Of a stretch of 64,000 nt of DNA, positions 6,820 to 16,792 are shown in pieces. The translations under genes and the position numbers were made by a program. How positions within the stretch are numbered: the first letter of the stretch is position 1; every line of letters begins with the position of its first letter. The notes under the pieces were generated by a model. It made no database searches and was not told where the DNA came from. It saw only the letters and a program-made list of their open reading frames with translations. The stretch is from Cryptosporangium aurantiacum (GTDB lineage Bacteria > Actinomycetota > Actinomycetes > Mycobacteriales > Cryptosporangiaceae): assembly GCF_900143005.1 (NCBI RefSeq), contig NZ_FRCS01000003.1, positions 682,001 to 746,000 of the forward strand, read 5' to 3'.

Positions 6820-9237
6820 TCAGGGCTGGCCGGGCGCCTCGGGGAAGCCGGGCTCGCCGGGTTTGATGGCGCAGATCGGCAGTTTCGGATCGAGCCGGCA
6901 CAGCTGGTCGATCCGGGGATCCCGCGTCGTCTTCTTGCCGTTGCTCACGTTGATCCGGATGCTGCTGCCCTTGCTGACGTAGCTCCCTGCGGGTGGTTCG
7001 GTCCGGGAGACCCGGCCGGCCGGTTGGTCGGAATCCTCCGGCTTGTAGTTGATCGAGACGGTGAAACCCGCTGCCCGCAACCGGTAGATCGCCTCGTCCT
7101 GCGTCGCGCCCTTGACGTCGGGAACGAGGTGCATCGTGCCCCAGGACAATCGTCGTGGCGCCCGGACGAACTGTTTGACCGGCAGGCCTTGCAACGCGAT
7201 CTCGAACGTCTCCCGGACGATCTGGATCGGGAGCTGACTGTTCGGAACCGTGTCGTAGTACTTGTCGGGGTTGGCGATGAACGACGCCGCAGCGAGGTTC
7301 GGTGTGTAGCCGACGAACCACCCCGCGTTGTTGTTGTCGGTGGTACCGGTCTTCCCGGCGATCGGCCGGTCGATCGACCCGCCGACACTCGTCGCAGTCG
7401 CACCACCGCCGGGATGCGTGCACGACATCCCGGACTGCGTCCCGTCGCCCACCGGGCAGCGGGCGGCGTCGTTGGCCGCGTCGGCGACCTGCGGGCTGAA
7501 CGCCTGTTTGCACGACGTCGGCACGATCGACATCTCGCGGCCCTGCTGATCGGTGACCGATCTGATCGGCGTCGGGCGGCAGAACTTCCCCCGCGCGGCC
7601 ACCGTCGCATAGGCGTTCGCCATGTCCAGCGGGGTCACCTGCGCGGTTCCGAGCGTGAACGAGCCCCAGGCCTGGTTACTGTCCTGCGCCCACTTGATGT
7701 TCTTCTGGTCCGTCGACCCGCGGAACACCACGCCGGCCGACTGCGCGGCGGCGACCGCGGCCTTCACGCTGGTTTCCTGTTGCAGCTGGATGAAGTACGT
7801 GTTGGCGGATTCGCCGAAGCCACTCGACATCGTATGAACGCCGGTCATCGAGCCGGACGCGTTGCGCGGGCAGTAGTACCGGCCGGTCCGGCAGCCGCCG
7901 ACGTATTGCGACACGAATTGCCGCGGCGCGTAGAGCGTGTGGCTCAGCGGAATGCCCTGCTGGAGCGCGGCCAGCATCGTGAACATCTTGAACGTCGAGC
8001 CGGCCTGATAGCCCGGGGAGACCGTCGACCCGGACAGCAACGGGTTCTCCGTGTAGGGGTATGTCTTCCCGCCCGGATTTTTCTTGATCCCGTACTTCCG
8101 GTTGATCGCCATCGCCAGCACCCGGCCGCTGCCCGGCTGGACCATGACGATCCCGGTGGCGAACCGGCTGTAAGCGGACAACCGCCGGTCGACCTGCTTC
8201 TGCGCCGTCGACTGCATCCGGACGTCGATCGAGGAGACGATCCGGTAGCCGCCCCGCCGCAGTGCGGCCAGTCGCTCGGTCGTGGTGTTGCCGAACGTCG
8301 GGTTGGCCTTCCACCAGTCGAGGAACCAGCCGCAGAAGAACCCGTAACTCGCCCGTCCGTGCTCGCAGCCCTGCACGTTGTCCTTCGGACGCAGCCCGAT
8401 CGGCGCTTTCTCGGCTGCCTCGGCCTCCTCCGGCGAGATGTACTTCATCTTCACCATCTGACGCAGCACGTACGTCCGCCGATCGAGGGCCGGTTTCGTG
8501 CCGTACCGCTTGTTGTTGACCGGGTTGTACCGCGTCGGGTCCTGCGCCAACCCGGCGATCATCGCGGCCTCGGCGAGCGTCAGCTGCGAGGGTTTCTTGC
8601 TGAAGTAGACCTGCGACGCCGTGTAGATCCCGTACCCGCCATTGCCGAAGTACGTGATGTTCAGATAGTTCTCCAAGATCTGATTCTTGGAGTACTCCTT
8701 CTCCAACGCCATGGCATAGCGGATCTCGCGTAACTTCCGAGCCGCCGTCTCCTCGGTGGCGGCCCGGAATTGAGAGGGGTTCGTGGCGCTGTATTTCAGG
8801 ACCGACCGGACATATTGCTGCGTGAGTGTCGAGGCACCCTGGGTCACCTCACCCGACGTCTGATTCCGGACGAGTGCGCGGAGGATTCCCTTGGCGTCGA
8901 CTCCCTGGTGCGTGTAGAAGCGGGTGTCCTCGGCCGCGACGATCGCCTGGCGCATCACCGGCGCGACGTCCCGGAGCGCAGCGTTGCGCCGATCTTCCTC
9001 GAAGAACGTGGCGAGCACGGTCTTCCCGTCGCTGGCGAGCAACGTCGAGGCCGCCGGAAGAGGCGGGATCTTGATCGATGCCGGAAGATCGCGGAACGAG
9101 TCCGAAGCCGACTTCGCGGTCAAGCCGGAGGCGCCGACGATGGGAAATGCGACCGCCGCGAGCACGACCCCGGCGAGAATGCCGCAGAAAAGTAACGTGA
9201 TGACGTTTGCCAGCCTGCGCTCGCGGCTCGATTCCAC
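6820..9237 (-). CDS. Class A penicillin-binding protein (transglycosylase/transpeptidase) with PASTA domain
   Basis: An 805-aa bifunctional peptidoglycan synthase. After a short cytoplasmic tail and one N-terminal membrane anchor, the GT51 transglycosylase carries EDTRFYTHQGVD and QGASTLTQQYV. The transpeptidase carries STFK (in PGYQAGSTFKMF), SAN (GFGESANTYF) and KTGT. One PASTA domain (about 705-770, VPDVKGATQDEAIYRLRAAG) follows, then a Pro-rich tail. This is the usual actinobacterial ponA-like architecture and length. GTG at 9237 is the start. It is monocistronic, 51 bases downstream of hutI but functionally unrelated. Confidence 0.93.
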   Translation of the reverse strand: MESSRERRLANVITLLFCGILAGVVLAAVAFPIVGASGLTAKSASDSFRDLPASIKIPPLPAASTLLASDGKTVLATFFEEDRRNAALRDVAPVMRQAIVAAEDTRFYTHQGVDAKGILRALVRNQTSGEVTQGASTLTQQYVRSVLKYSATNPSQFRAATEETAARKLREIRYAMALEKEYSKNQILENYLNITYFGNGGYGIYTASQVYFSKKPSQLTLAEAAMIAGLAQDPTRYNPVNNKRYGTKPALDRRTYVLRQMVKMKYISPEEAEAAEKAPIGLRPKDNVQGCEHGRASYGFFCGWFLDWWKANPTFGNTTTERLAALRRGGYRIVSSIDVRMQSTAQKQVDRRLSAYSRFATGIVMVQPGSGRVLAMAINRKYGIKKNPGGKTYPYTENPLLSGSTVSPGYQAGSTFKMFTMLAALQQGIPLSHTLYAPRQFVSQYVGGCRTGRYYCPRNASGSMTGVHTMSSGFGESANTYFIQLQQETSVKAAVAAAQSAGVVFRGSTDQKNIKWAQDSNQAWGSFTLGTAQVTPLDMANAYATVAARGKFCRPTPIRSVTDQQGREMSIVPTSCKQAFSPQVADAANDAARCPVGDGTQSGMSCTHPGGGATATSVGGSIDRPIAGKTGTTDNNNAGWFVGYTPNLAAASFIANPDKYYDTVPNSQLPIQIVRETFEIALQGLPVKQFVRAPRRLSWGTMHLVPDVKGATQDEAIYRLRAAGFTVSINYKPEDSDQPAGRVSRTEPPAGSYVSKGSSIRINVSNGKKTTRDPRIDQLCRLDPKLPICAIKPGEPGFPEAPGQP

Positions 9238-9288
9238 AGCGTCAGCGTATGGACGCGTCGCTCGTACCGGCGTTAGTTAATGCAGGTT

Positions 9289-10566
9289 TTAGCCAACGCC
9301 CGGTGGTTGTGAAACCGAAACGCCCTCTTTCCAGACACCGGCGATCAGCGGGACGCCGGGGCGGTAGGCGAGGTAGACCGGGTCCGGAGCGTCGAGCAGC
9401 ACCACGTCCGCGCGGGCCCCGACGCCGAGATGGCCGACGTCGTCGCGGCGCAGCGCCGCCGCCCCACCCCGGGTGACCGCCCACAGCGCCTCCGCCGGCG
9501 TCATCCGCATCTCCCGGACGGCCAGGGCCACGCAGAACGGGATGCTCGACGTGAAACACGACCCGGGATTGCAGTCGGTGGCCACCGCGACCGTCACACC
9601 GGCGTCCAGCAGCCGCCGGGCGTCCGGGTACGGCGACCGGGTCGAGAACTCGACGCCCGGCAGCAGCGTCGCGGCCGTGCCGGACGAGGCCAGCGCGTCG
9701 ACGTCCGCATCGGTCAGGAACGTGCAGTGGTCCGCCGACGCGGCGCCGAACTCGACGGCGAGCTGCACGCCTGGACCGGGCCCGAGCTGGTTCGCGTGCA
9801 GCCGGGGCACGAGGCCGCGCGCGACCCCGGCGGTGAGCACCGCGCGGGTGGCGTCCGCGTCGAACGCGCCCCGCTCGCAGAACACGTCGACCCAGCGTGC
9901 ATGCGGCGCGCAGGCCTCGAGCATCGGCCCGCACACCAGCGCGAGGTACTCCGACGGGTCGGCGTCCGGCGCCACCACGTGCGCGCCGAGATAGGTCGTC
10001 TCCGGCGTGACCTCGGCGGCCAGCCGCAGCGACCGCTCCTCGTCGCGCACCGACAGGCCGTAGCCGGACTTGATCTCAAGCGTCGTGCTGCCCTGCCGGT
10101 ACGCCTGGTCGACGAGCGTCCGAAGACGGGCGCGTAGCTCGTCGTCGGTCGCGGCACGGGTCGCGGCGACCGTGGTCCGGATGCCCCCGGCGGCGTACGG
10201 CGTCCCGGCCATCCGGGCCGCGAATTCGGCCGAGCGGTCGCCGGCGAAGACGAGGTGGTTGTGGCTGTCGACGAAGCCGGGGATCACGGCGCGGCCGGCG
10301 GCGTCGACCGCGGTGTCGGCGGCGGGCGCTGCCGCGGACGGGCCCACCCAGGCGACCCGTCCCTGATCGAGGACGAGGGCGGCGTCGGAGAGCGTGCCGA
10401 GCTCTGACTGCGTGACGAGCATCCCGATGCCGGTGATGACCGTGCTGCGGGTCGATGCCCCGAAGGCCGGGCTCGCCGCGGCCGGCCTCGGCGGAGCTGC
10501 GGGCGGAGCCGCCGAGGGCGGCGCCGCGGAGGCCGGCGGCGGGGTGGGATCTGGCGCGGCCGTCAT
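9289..10566 (-). CDS. hutI: Imidazolonepropionase
   Basis: A 425-aa metal-dependent amidohydrolase that opens imidazolone-5-propionate to N-formimino-L-glutamate, the third step of histidine breakdown. The metal-binding HNHLVF motif follows VIPGFVDS, and further His/Asp ligands appear in LHANQLG and ATDCNPGS. It is the last gene of the hut operon. ATG at 10566 overlaps the hutF stop (ATGA). The first about 40 residues are an Ala/Pro-rich extension with no counterpart in typical HutI, so a later start remains possible, but the coupling favours this one. Confidence 0.92.
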   Translation of the reverse strand: MTAAPDPTPPPASAAPPSAAPPAAPPRPAAASPAFGASTRSTVITGIGMLVTQSELGTLSDAALVLDQGRVAWVGPSAAAPAADTAVDAAGRAVIPGFVDSHNHLVFAGDRSAEFAARMAGTPYAAGGIRTTVAATRAATDDELRARLRTLVDQAYRQGSTTLEIKSGYGLSVRDEERSLRLAAEVTPETTYLGAHVVAPDADPSEYLALVCGPMLEACAPHARWVDVFCERGAFDADATRAVLTAGVARGLVPRLHANQLGPGPGVQLAVEFGAASADHCTFLTDADVDALASSGTAATLLPGVEFSTRSPYPDARRLLDAGVTVAVATDCNPGSCFTSSIPFCVALAVREMRMTPAEALWAVTRGGAAALRRDDVGHLGVGARADVVLLDAPDPVYLAYRPGVPLIAGVWKEGVSVSQPPGVG

Positions 10567-12182
10567 TGGGCGCTCCGTAGGGCGTCGGTCAGGGCGCGGC
10601 CCGCGTCGATCGTCGTGTGCGCGCCGTCGGCGACGACGACCCGGCCGTCCACCACCACCGATCGCACATCCGCGGCGCCTGCGGCGAACACCGCGGTCTC
10701 GGCGGCCGTGCCGGGCGCGAAGCCCGCGGTGCGGACGGTGTCGGTCGCGAGCGTCACCAGGTCGGCCCTGGCGCCGGGCGCCAAAATACCGGCGTCGTCC
10801 CAGCCCAGCGAGCTGTGGGCGAACGTCGCTTCGAGCAACTCCGCTGCGCCCCAGTGGCCGCGTTCGCGCGTCCGCAGCCGCTCGTCCAGCTCCACCGCCC
10901 TGGCCTCCTCGAACAGGTCGATCACCGCGTGGCTGTCGCTGCCGAGCGAGAGCGGCGACCCGGCGTCGAACAGCGTCCGGATCGGACCGATGCCGTCGGC
11001 CAGGTCGCGTTCCGTGGTCGGGCAGGCGCAGGTGACGGCCCGCGCCGACCCGATCAGCTCGATATCTTCGCCGGTCAGATGGGTCGCGTGCACGACCGTC
11101 GTGCGAGGACCGAGCGCGCCTGCGTCGGCCAGCAGCCGGGTCGGGGTGACCCCGTACGCGGCGAGGCAGGCCTCGTTCTCGGCCGGTTGCTCGGAGAGGT
11201 GGGTGTGCAGCGGGGCTGCACTCGCTGCGGCCCACCGCACGATCGGGCCGATCTGCTCCGGCGGAACGCCCCGCACCGAGTGCAGCGCCGCACCAACCAG
11301 CGCATGCCCCCCGCCGCCGAAACCGGCGCGATCGCCGCGAGTCGCGCGCCCGCCGCCGTCGGACCCGGCGTGGACCTGTGCGGCTAGCGCGGTGACCCGG
11401 GAGGCCCAGCGCTCGGCGTCGCCGTCGCCGAAGCGGAGCTGCGGACCCTCGAGCGGCCGACCGATGCCGCCGGTGAGGTAACAGGTGTCGAGCAGCGTGA
11501 TCCGGATCCCGGCATCGGCCGCCGCCGCGATCAGCGCCGCACCCATCGCGTTCGGGTCCGCGTAGGGGCGTCCGCCGGGCGCGTGGTGCAGGTAGTGGAA
11601 CTCGCCGACGCAGGTGATCCCGGCCAGCGCCATCTCGGCGTAGACCGCACGGGCCAGCGCGTAGTAGCTGTCCGGGGTGAGCGTGGCGGCCAGCGCGTAC
11701 ATCTGTTCGCGCCAGGTCCAGAACGTGCCGCGGTCGGCCTGGGTGCGTCCGCGCAACGCCCGGTGGAACGCGTGCGAATGCGCGTTCGCCAGCCCCGGCA
11801 GCGTCAGGCCGGCCAGCCGGACCGCGCCCACCGGCGCTGCCACGTCCGGCGTCACCGCGGCGATCCGCCCGTCAGCTACGTCTATGCGGACGCTCGACGC
11901 CGCGCCACCCGGCAGCCAGGCGTGCTCGGCCCAGTAGACCTGGCTCACCGGCCGCCCACCGGTCACCCCCTCCAAGGCACCGCCCCCAGCAGTCTCCGCC
12001 CCGTCGGCTGCCGCCACCGCGTGGGCCGGCCCCGCCGGGTCGGCCGCACCGGCGTGGGCCGCAACCGCGTGGCCCGCCACCGCCGGGTGAGCCGGGCCCG
12101 CTGAGTGGGCGGCGTGGGCCGCGTGGGCCGCGTGCGCCGAGTCGGTCGCGGCCGACGGGTGGGCGGCGTCGGGCGGGGTCAT
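10563..12182 (-). CDS. hutF: Formimidoylglutamate deiminase
   Basis: It converts N-formimino-L-glutamate to N-formyl-L-glutamate plus ammonia. Amidohydrolase motifs are clear: [14 protein letters not shown] near the N-terminus of the catalytic domain, [10 protein letters not shown], and [16 protein letters not shown]. The 539-aa reading frame carries about 78 Ala/His-rich residues (repeats of AHA) before [13 protein letters not shown], where the family normally begins. ATG at 12182 overlaps the upstream stop, which supports it. GTG at 11966 preceded by GGAGGG, or GTG at 11948, would remove the extension. The enzyme assignment is firm; the start is not. Confidence 0.9.
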   Translation of the reverse strand: MTPPDAAHPSAATDSAHAAHAAHAAHSAGPAHPAVAGHAVAAHAGAADPAGPAHAVAAADGAETAGGGALEGVTGGRPVSQVYWAEHAWLPGGAASSVRIDVADGRIAAVTPDVAAPVGAVRLAGLTLPGLANAHSHAFHRALRGRTQADRGTFWTWREQMYALAATLTPDSYYALARAVYAEMALAGITCVGEFHYLHHAPGGRPYADPNAMGAALIAAAADAGIRITLLDTCYLTGGIGRPLEGPQLRFGDGDAERWASRVTALAAQVHAGSDGGGRATRGDRAGFGGGGHALVGAALHSVRGVPPEQIGPIVRWAAASAAPLHTHLSEQPAENEACLAAYGVTPTRLLADAGALGPRTTVVHATHLTGEDIELIGSARAVTCACPTTERDLADGIGPIRTLFDAGSPLSLGSDSHAVIDLFEEARAVELDERLRTRERGHWGAAELLEATFAHSSLGWDDAGILAPGARADLVTLATDTVRTAGFAPGTAAETAVFAAGAADVRSVVVDGRVVVADGAHTTIDAGRALTDALRSAQ

Positions 12183-13432
12183 CGGGTTGCCAGGTGTTCG
12201 AGGACGGTGGCCAGCGCGTCGACTCCGGCCAGGCAGTCGTCCTCACCCGCGTACTCGCCCGGCGCGTGCGAGACACCGGTCGGGTTGCGCACGAACAGCA
12301 TCGCGGTCGGCACGTGCGCGGACAGCACCCCGGCGTCGTGGCCCGCTCCGGTGGGCAGGATCGGCGCGGTCCCGTCCGAGCCCGCCCCGCCGAGCAACGA
12401 GCGCGCGGCGTCGGCGGTGGAGCGCGCGCCGATCAGCGCGGCCAGCGAATCCCGCAGGTCGGCGTTGAACTCCACCACCGGGGTTTCCGACTCCGCGGTG
12501 ATCGTCACCTTCACCCCGTCCCGATCGCCCCGGTCGGCCGCCGCGGCGGTCACCGCCTCGACCACGGTGCGCAGCGCGGACTCGTCCGGCGCCCGCGAAT
12601 CGAGCCACGCCCGCACCAGCGACGCGATCGCGTTGGTGCCGTTCGGCTCGACCGCGACCCGTCCGAACGTGGCCAGCGCTCCGGCCGCAGCCGCGTGCTC
12701 CCGGGCGGCCAGAACGGTCTGCGCGAACGTCAGCATCGGATCACGCCGGTCGGCCAGCCGCGTCGTCCCCGCGTGGTTGGCCTCACCGGCGAACTCGAAG
12801 CGCCAGCGCCCGTGCGGCCAGATCGCGCTCGCGACGCCGACCGGCGCCCCGCTGTCCACCAGCGAACGACCCTGCTCGACGTGCAACTCGACGAACGTCC
12901 CGATCCGCGCCAGCCTCTCGGGGTCGGCGCCCAGCTCAGTAGCGTCCACCTTGGCGTTGTTCATGGCTTGTAGCCACGTGACGCCGTCCGCATCGCGCAA
13001 GTCTCGCGCGCGCTCCGGGGCGATAGCCCCGGTCAACAGCCGTGACCCCAGGCACGGGACGCCGAACCGGGCGCCCTCCTCCTCGACGAAGTTCACGACG
13101 GCGATCGGGCGGCCCGGGACAACGCCCCGGGCGCGCAGCGAGGCGACCGCCGCCAGCGACGACACCACGCCGAGCGGACCGTCGAACGCGCCGCCGTCGG
13201 GCACCGAGTCCAGGTGCGACCCGGTGACGACCGCATCGTCACCGGTCCCCCACCACGCCCACTGGTTGCCGTTCCGGTCGGTCTCGACGTCCAGCCCGAG
13301 GTCGCCGGCGCTGGAAGCGAACCAGGCCCGGCACTCGGTGTCGGCAGGGGTCCAGGAGAAGCGCCGGTAGCCGCCGGAGTCCGCCCGGCCGATCGGCAGC
13401 AGGTCGGCCCACAACCCTTCGAAGGAGGTCAC
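12179..13432 (-). CDS. M20-family amidohydrolase (allantoate amidohydrolase-like), likely N-formylglutamate step
   Basis: A 417-aa zinc hydrolase of the AllC/N-carbamoylase group: [19 protein letters not shown] with metal His/Asp ligands, the Glu pair in [19 protein letters not shown], and ELHVEQG. In actinobacterial hut clusters this gene habitually sits between hutU and hutF while no hutG is present, so it probably releases formate or a formyl group from the N-formylglutamate made by HutF. That role is inference from context. GTG at 13432 overlaps the hutU stop (GTGA) and begins [15 protein letters not shown]; longer in-frame extensions are Arg-rich junk. Confidence 0.87.
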   Translation of the reverse strand: MTSFEGLWADLLPIGRADSGGYRRFSWTPADTECRAWFASSAGDLGLDVETDRNGNQWAWWGTGDDAVVTGSHLDSVPDGGAFDGPLGVVSSLAAVASLRARGVVPGRPIAVVNFVEEEGARFGVPCLGSRLLTGAIAPERARDLRDADGVTWLQAMNNAKVDATELGADPERLARIGTFVELHVEQGRSLVDSGAPVGVASAIWPHGRWRFEFAGEANHAGTTRLADRRDPMLTFAQTVLAAREHAAAAGALATFGRVAVEPNGTNAIASLVRAWLDSRAPDESALRTVVEAVTAAAADRGDRDGVKVTITAESETPVVEFNADLRDSLAALIGARSTADAARSLLGGAGSDGTAPILPTGAGHDAGVLSAHVPTAMLFVRNPTGVSHAPGEYAGEDDCLAGVDALATVLEHLATR

Positions 13433-15087
13433 GCACCCTCCTGCATGGGGATCCGCACCCCACGGGAAACCGCCACCTCGGCGGCGTCCTCGTAACCGGC
13501 GTCCACGTGCCGGATCACGCCCATGCCGGGGTCGTTGGTCAGCACCCGCTCGATCTTCTGCCCGGCCAGCGGCGTGCCGTCGGCGACCGTGACCTGCCCG
13601 GCGTGGATCGACCGTCCGATGCCGACCCCACCGCCGTGGTGGATCGACACCCACGACGCGCCGGAGGCGGTGTTGACCAGCGCGTTGAGCAGCGGCCAGT
13701 CGGCGATCGCGTCCGAGCCGTCGGCCATCGCCTCGGTCTCCCGGTACGGGGAGGCGACGCTGCCACAGTCCAGGTGGTCACGCCCGATCACGATCGGCGC
13801 ACTCAGCTCGCCCGAAGCCACCATCTCGTTGAAGCGGACGCCCGCCTTGTCGCGCTCGCCGTACCCGAGCCAGCAGATCCGGGCAGGCAGACCCTGGAAC
13901 GCGACCCGGTCCTGGGCGGCGCGGATCCAGCGGTGCAGGTGGTCGTTGTCCGGGAACAGGCTGAGCACCGCCTCGTCGGTGGCGCGGATGTCCCGCGGAT
14001 CGCCGGAGAGCGCCGCCCACCGGAACGGCCCCTTGCCCTCGCTGAACAGCGGCCGGATGTACGCGGGCACAAAGCCGGGGAACGCGAACGCCCGCTCGAA
14101 CCCGCCCTGCCGGGCCTCGTCCCGGATCGAGTTGCCGTAGTCAAAAACCTCGGCGCCGGCGTCCAGGAAACCGACCATCGCCTCGACGTGCTTGGCCATC
14201 GAGGCGCGGGCCCGCGCGGTGAAGTCCACCGGGTCCTTGTCGGCCCTGGTCTGCCAGTCCGCGAGGTCGATGTCGTCCGGCAGGTAGGAGAGCGGGTCGT
14301 GCGCGCTGGTCTGATCGGTGACGACGTCCACGGCGACGCCACGGCGCAGCAACTCGGGCAGCACGGTCGCGCAGTTGCCGACGACGCCGATCGACAGTGC
14401 CCGGCGGTCGCTCTTCGCTTCGAGGGCGCGGGACACGGCCTCGTCCAGCGACGGCGCGACCTCGTCCAGGTAACGCTGGTCGACGCGCCGCTGCAGGCGG
14501 GTCGGGTCGACGTCGATCACCAGGCAGACGCCGCCGTTGAGCGTCACCGCCAGCGGCTGGGCGCCGCCCATGCCGCCGCAGCCGCCGGTGACCGTGAGCG
14601 TCCCGGCCAGCGTCCCGGCGAATTTCCGGGCCGCCACCGCGGCGAACGTCTCGTAGGTGCCCTGGAGGATGCCCTGGGTGCCGATGTAGATCCAGGATCC
14701 GGCGGTCATCTGGCCGTACATGGTCAGGCCGAGGTGCTCCAGGCGGCGGAACTCCGGCCAGGTCGCCCAGTCGCCGACCAGGTTGGAGTTGGCGAGCAGG
14801 ACGCGCGGGGCCCACTCGTGCGTCCGCATCACGCCGACCGGCTTGCCGGACTGGACGAGCATCGTCTCGTCGTCCTTCAGCGTGGTCAGCGTCCGGACCA
14901 TCGCGTCGAAGCTGGCCCAGTTCCGGGCGGCCCGGCCGGTGCCGCCGTAGACGACGAGGTCGTCCGGGCGTTCGGCGACCTCGGGGTCGAGGTTGTTCAT
15001 CAGCATCCGCAGCGGGGCCTCGGTCTGCCACGAGCGGGCGGTGAGCGTGGTGCCGCGCGCGGCACGTACCGGACGAGCGCCTTGCAT
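13429..15087 (-). CDS. hutU: Urocanate hydratase
   Basis: A 552-aa NAD-dependent urocanase that hydrates urocanate to imidazolonepropionate. Conserved blocks include [12 protein letters not shown], the nucleotide-binding [12 protein letters not shown], and [17 protein letters not shown] with the catalytic Cys. Length matches the family. The start is supported by GAGAGGAGA eight bases upstream of ATG at 15087. It follows hutH by 67 bases and is coupled to the next gene by a 4-base overlap. Confidence 0.96.
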   Translation of the reverse strand: MQGARPVRAARGTTLTARSWQTEAPLRMLMNNLDPEVAERPDDLVVYGGTGRAARNWASFDAMVRTLTTLKDDETMLVQSGKPVGVMRTHEWAPRVLLANSNLVGDWATWPEFRRLEHLGLTMYGQMTAGSWIYIGTQGILQGTYETFAAVAARKFAGTLAGTLTVTGGCGGMGGAQPLAVTLNGGVCLVIDVDPTRLQRRVDQRYLDEVAPSLDEAVSRALEAKSDRRALSIGVVGNCATVLPELLRRGVAVDVVTDQTSAHDPLSYLPDDIDLADWQTRADKDPVDFTARARASMAKHVEAMVGFLDAGAEVFDYGNSIRDEARQGGFERAFAFPGFVPAYIRPLFSEGKGPFRWAALSGDPRDIRATDEAVLSLFPDNDHLHRWIRAAQDRVAFQGLPARICWLGYGERDKAGVRFNEMVASGELSAPIVIGRDHLDCGSVASPYRETEAMADGSDAIADWPLLNALVNTASGASWVSIHHGGGVGIGRSIHAGQVTVADGTPLAGQKIERVLTNDPGMGVIRHVDAGYEDAAEVAVSRGVRIPMQEGA

Positions 15088-15154
15088 GGCGTCTCCTCTC
15101 AGATTCGGGGTCGAGCGGGCCGGAGACGGCCTCGGCTCGCGGCGCTGCTGACGG

Positions 15155-16699
15155 TCATGCGAGCGGACCGGCCACGGATTCGGCGGCGGCGACCGCTGCG
15201 CCGGTGCGGACGAGGTCGACGGCGGCGTCGATCTCGGGTGCCAGGAAACGGTCGGGGCCCGGTCCCGGCGCGGACTCGCGGAGGCGGGCGACCACCGCCG
15301 CGGTGGCGGGTGCCGGGGTGAGCGGCGCCCGGAGGTCGAGCGCCCTGGCCGCGGTGAGCAGTTCCACCGCGAGGACCCGGGTCAGGCCGTCGAGCGCGCG
15401 TCGCAGCTTGCGGGCGGCCGACCACCCCATCGAGACGTGGTCCTCCTGCATCGCCGAAGACGGGATCGAGTCGACGCTCGCCGGAGCGGCGAGTCGCTTG
15501 AGCTCGGACACGATCGCGGCCTGGGTGTACTGGGCGATCATGTAGCCGCTGTCCACCCCGGCGTCGTGCGAGAGGAACGGTGGGAGCCCGTGGCTGCGGG
15601 CGACGTCCAGCATCCGGTCGGTGCGGCGCTCGGCCATCGACGCGAGGTCGGCGACTGCGATCGCGAGGAAGTCCAGCACGTAGCCGACCGGAGCGCCGTG
15701 GAAGTTGCCGTTGCTCTCCACCCGGCCGTCGACGGTCACCACCGGGTTGTCGACCGCGCTGGCCAGTTCCCGGGACGCCACCGATTCCGCGTGCGCCAAC
15801 GTGTCCCGCGCCGCGCCGTGCACCTGCGGGGCGCAGCGCAGCGAGTACGCGTCCTGGACCCGGGTGCACGCGTACGGCTCACGGTGGCTGGCCATGATGT
15901 TCGAGTTCGCCAAGACGCTGCGAAGGTTGGCCGCGCTGGCGGCCTGGCCCGGGTGCGGACGCAACGCCTGCAGGTCCGCGGCGAACACCGCGTCGGTGCC
16001 GAGCAGCGCTTCGACGCTCATCGCGGCGGTGAGGTCGGCGGTGCGCAACAGCCGGCGCAGGTCAGCGGCGGCGAGCAGCAGCTGACCGAGCATGCCGTCG
16101 GTGCCGTTGATCAGCGCCAGGCCCTCCTTCTCCCGGAGCTCGACCGGGGTGAGACCGGCGTCGGCCAGCGCCTCGGCGGCGGGGCGGCGGGCACCGAGCG
16201 CGTCGGTCACGAGCCCTTCCCCGGTGAGGGCCAGCGCGCAGTGGGCGAGCGGCGCGAGGTCGCCGGAACACCCCAGGGATCCGTACTCGTGGACGACCGG
16301 CGTGATCCCGGCGTTGAGCAGCCCCGCGTACGCCTGGGCGGTCGAGAGCCGGACGCCGGTGCGGCCGGTGGCGAGTGTGGCGAGCCGCAGCAGCATCAGC
16401 GCGCGGACCACCTCGCGCTCGACCTCCGGGCCGGAGCCGGCCGCGTGCGAGCGGATCAAGCTGCGCTGGAGCGCGGTGCGGCTCTCGGGTGGGATGTGCC
16501 GGGTGGCGAGCGCGCCGAAACCGGTCGAGACGCCGTAGTGCGGCGTGTCGTCACCGGCCAGTTCCTCGATCACCCGGCGGCTCGCGACGATCGCGTGTTC
16601 TGCCGACGGCGCCAGCGCGACCGGCGCGTCGAAGCGAGCCACCGCCAGGACGTCGTCCGGACCGAGCGGACCCGCACCCACCTGTACCGCATCACCCAT
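15155..16699 (-). CDS. hutH: Histidine ammonia-lyase
   Basis: A 514-aa MIO enzyme deaminating histidine to trans-urocanate. The MIO triad is Cys144-Ser145-Gly146 in [16 protein letters not shown], the Cys variant common in actinobacteria, and the catalytic Tyr lies in HYGVSTGFG (55-62). [14 protein letters not shown] and NGNFHG complete the site. It is the first gene of the operon and diverges from the IclR regulator across a 93-base region holding a perfect palindrome. ATG at 16699 has no good ribosome site, so leaderless or weak initiation is possible; an upstream frame extension to 16744 crosses the promoter region and is rejected. Confidence 0.96.
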   Translation of the reverse strand: MGDAVQVGAGPLGPDDVLAVARFDAPVALAPSAEHAIVASRRVIEELAGDDTPHYGVSTGFGALATRHIPPESRTALQRSLIRSHAAGSGPEVEREVVRALMLLRLATLATGRTGVRLSTAQAYAGLLNAGITPVVHEYGSLGCSGDLAPLAHCALALTGEGLVTDALGARRPAAEALADAGLTPVELREKEGLALINGTDGMLGQLLLAAADLRRLLRTADLTAAMSVEALLGTDAVFAADLQALRPHPGQAASAANLRSVLANSNIMASHREPYACTRVQDAYSLRCAPQVHGAARDTLAHAESVASRELASAVDNPVVTVDGRVESNGNFHGAPVGYVLDFLAIAVADLASMAERRTDRMLDVARSHGLPPFLSHDAGVDSGYMIAQYTQAAIVSELKRLAAPASVDSIPSSAMQEDHVSMGWSAARKLRRALDGLTRVLAVELLTAARALDLRAPLTPAPATAAVVARLRESAPGPGPDRFLAPEIDAAVDLVRTGAAVAAAESVAGPLA

Positions 16700-16752
16700 G
16701 CGTCCATGGGACACCACCGACCGCGCCAGGTGACAGCACGACACCGCCGGTG

Positions 16753-16772
16753 GTGTCTGGGATCCCAGACAC
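16753..16772. promoter_or_regulatory. Perfect 20-bp palindrome, candidate operator of the hut regulator
   Basis: GTGTCTGGGATCCCAGACAC is a perfect dyad in the 93-base gap between divergent hutH and the IclR gene. IclR proteins bind palindromes of about 12-20 bp near such divergent promoters. The centre lies about 63 bases from the hutH start and 30 from the regulator start, well placed for control of both. Confidence 0.7.
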
Positions 16773-16792
16773 TGCGCCGGTAGCGTCGCTGC

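Noticed and set aside
9238-9288. Promoter for the penicillin-binding protein in the 51-base gap after hutI
   Set aside because: AT-richer than its flanks, but no convincing -10/-35 pair; could equally be transcribed from upstream.
12105-13370. Ser/Thr/Pro/Arg-rich plus-strand frame opposite the M20 hydrolase
   Set aside because: Composition and position mark it as an antisense shadow.
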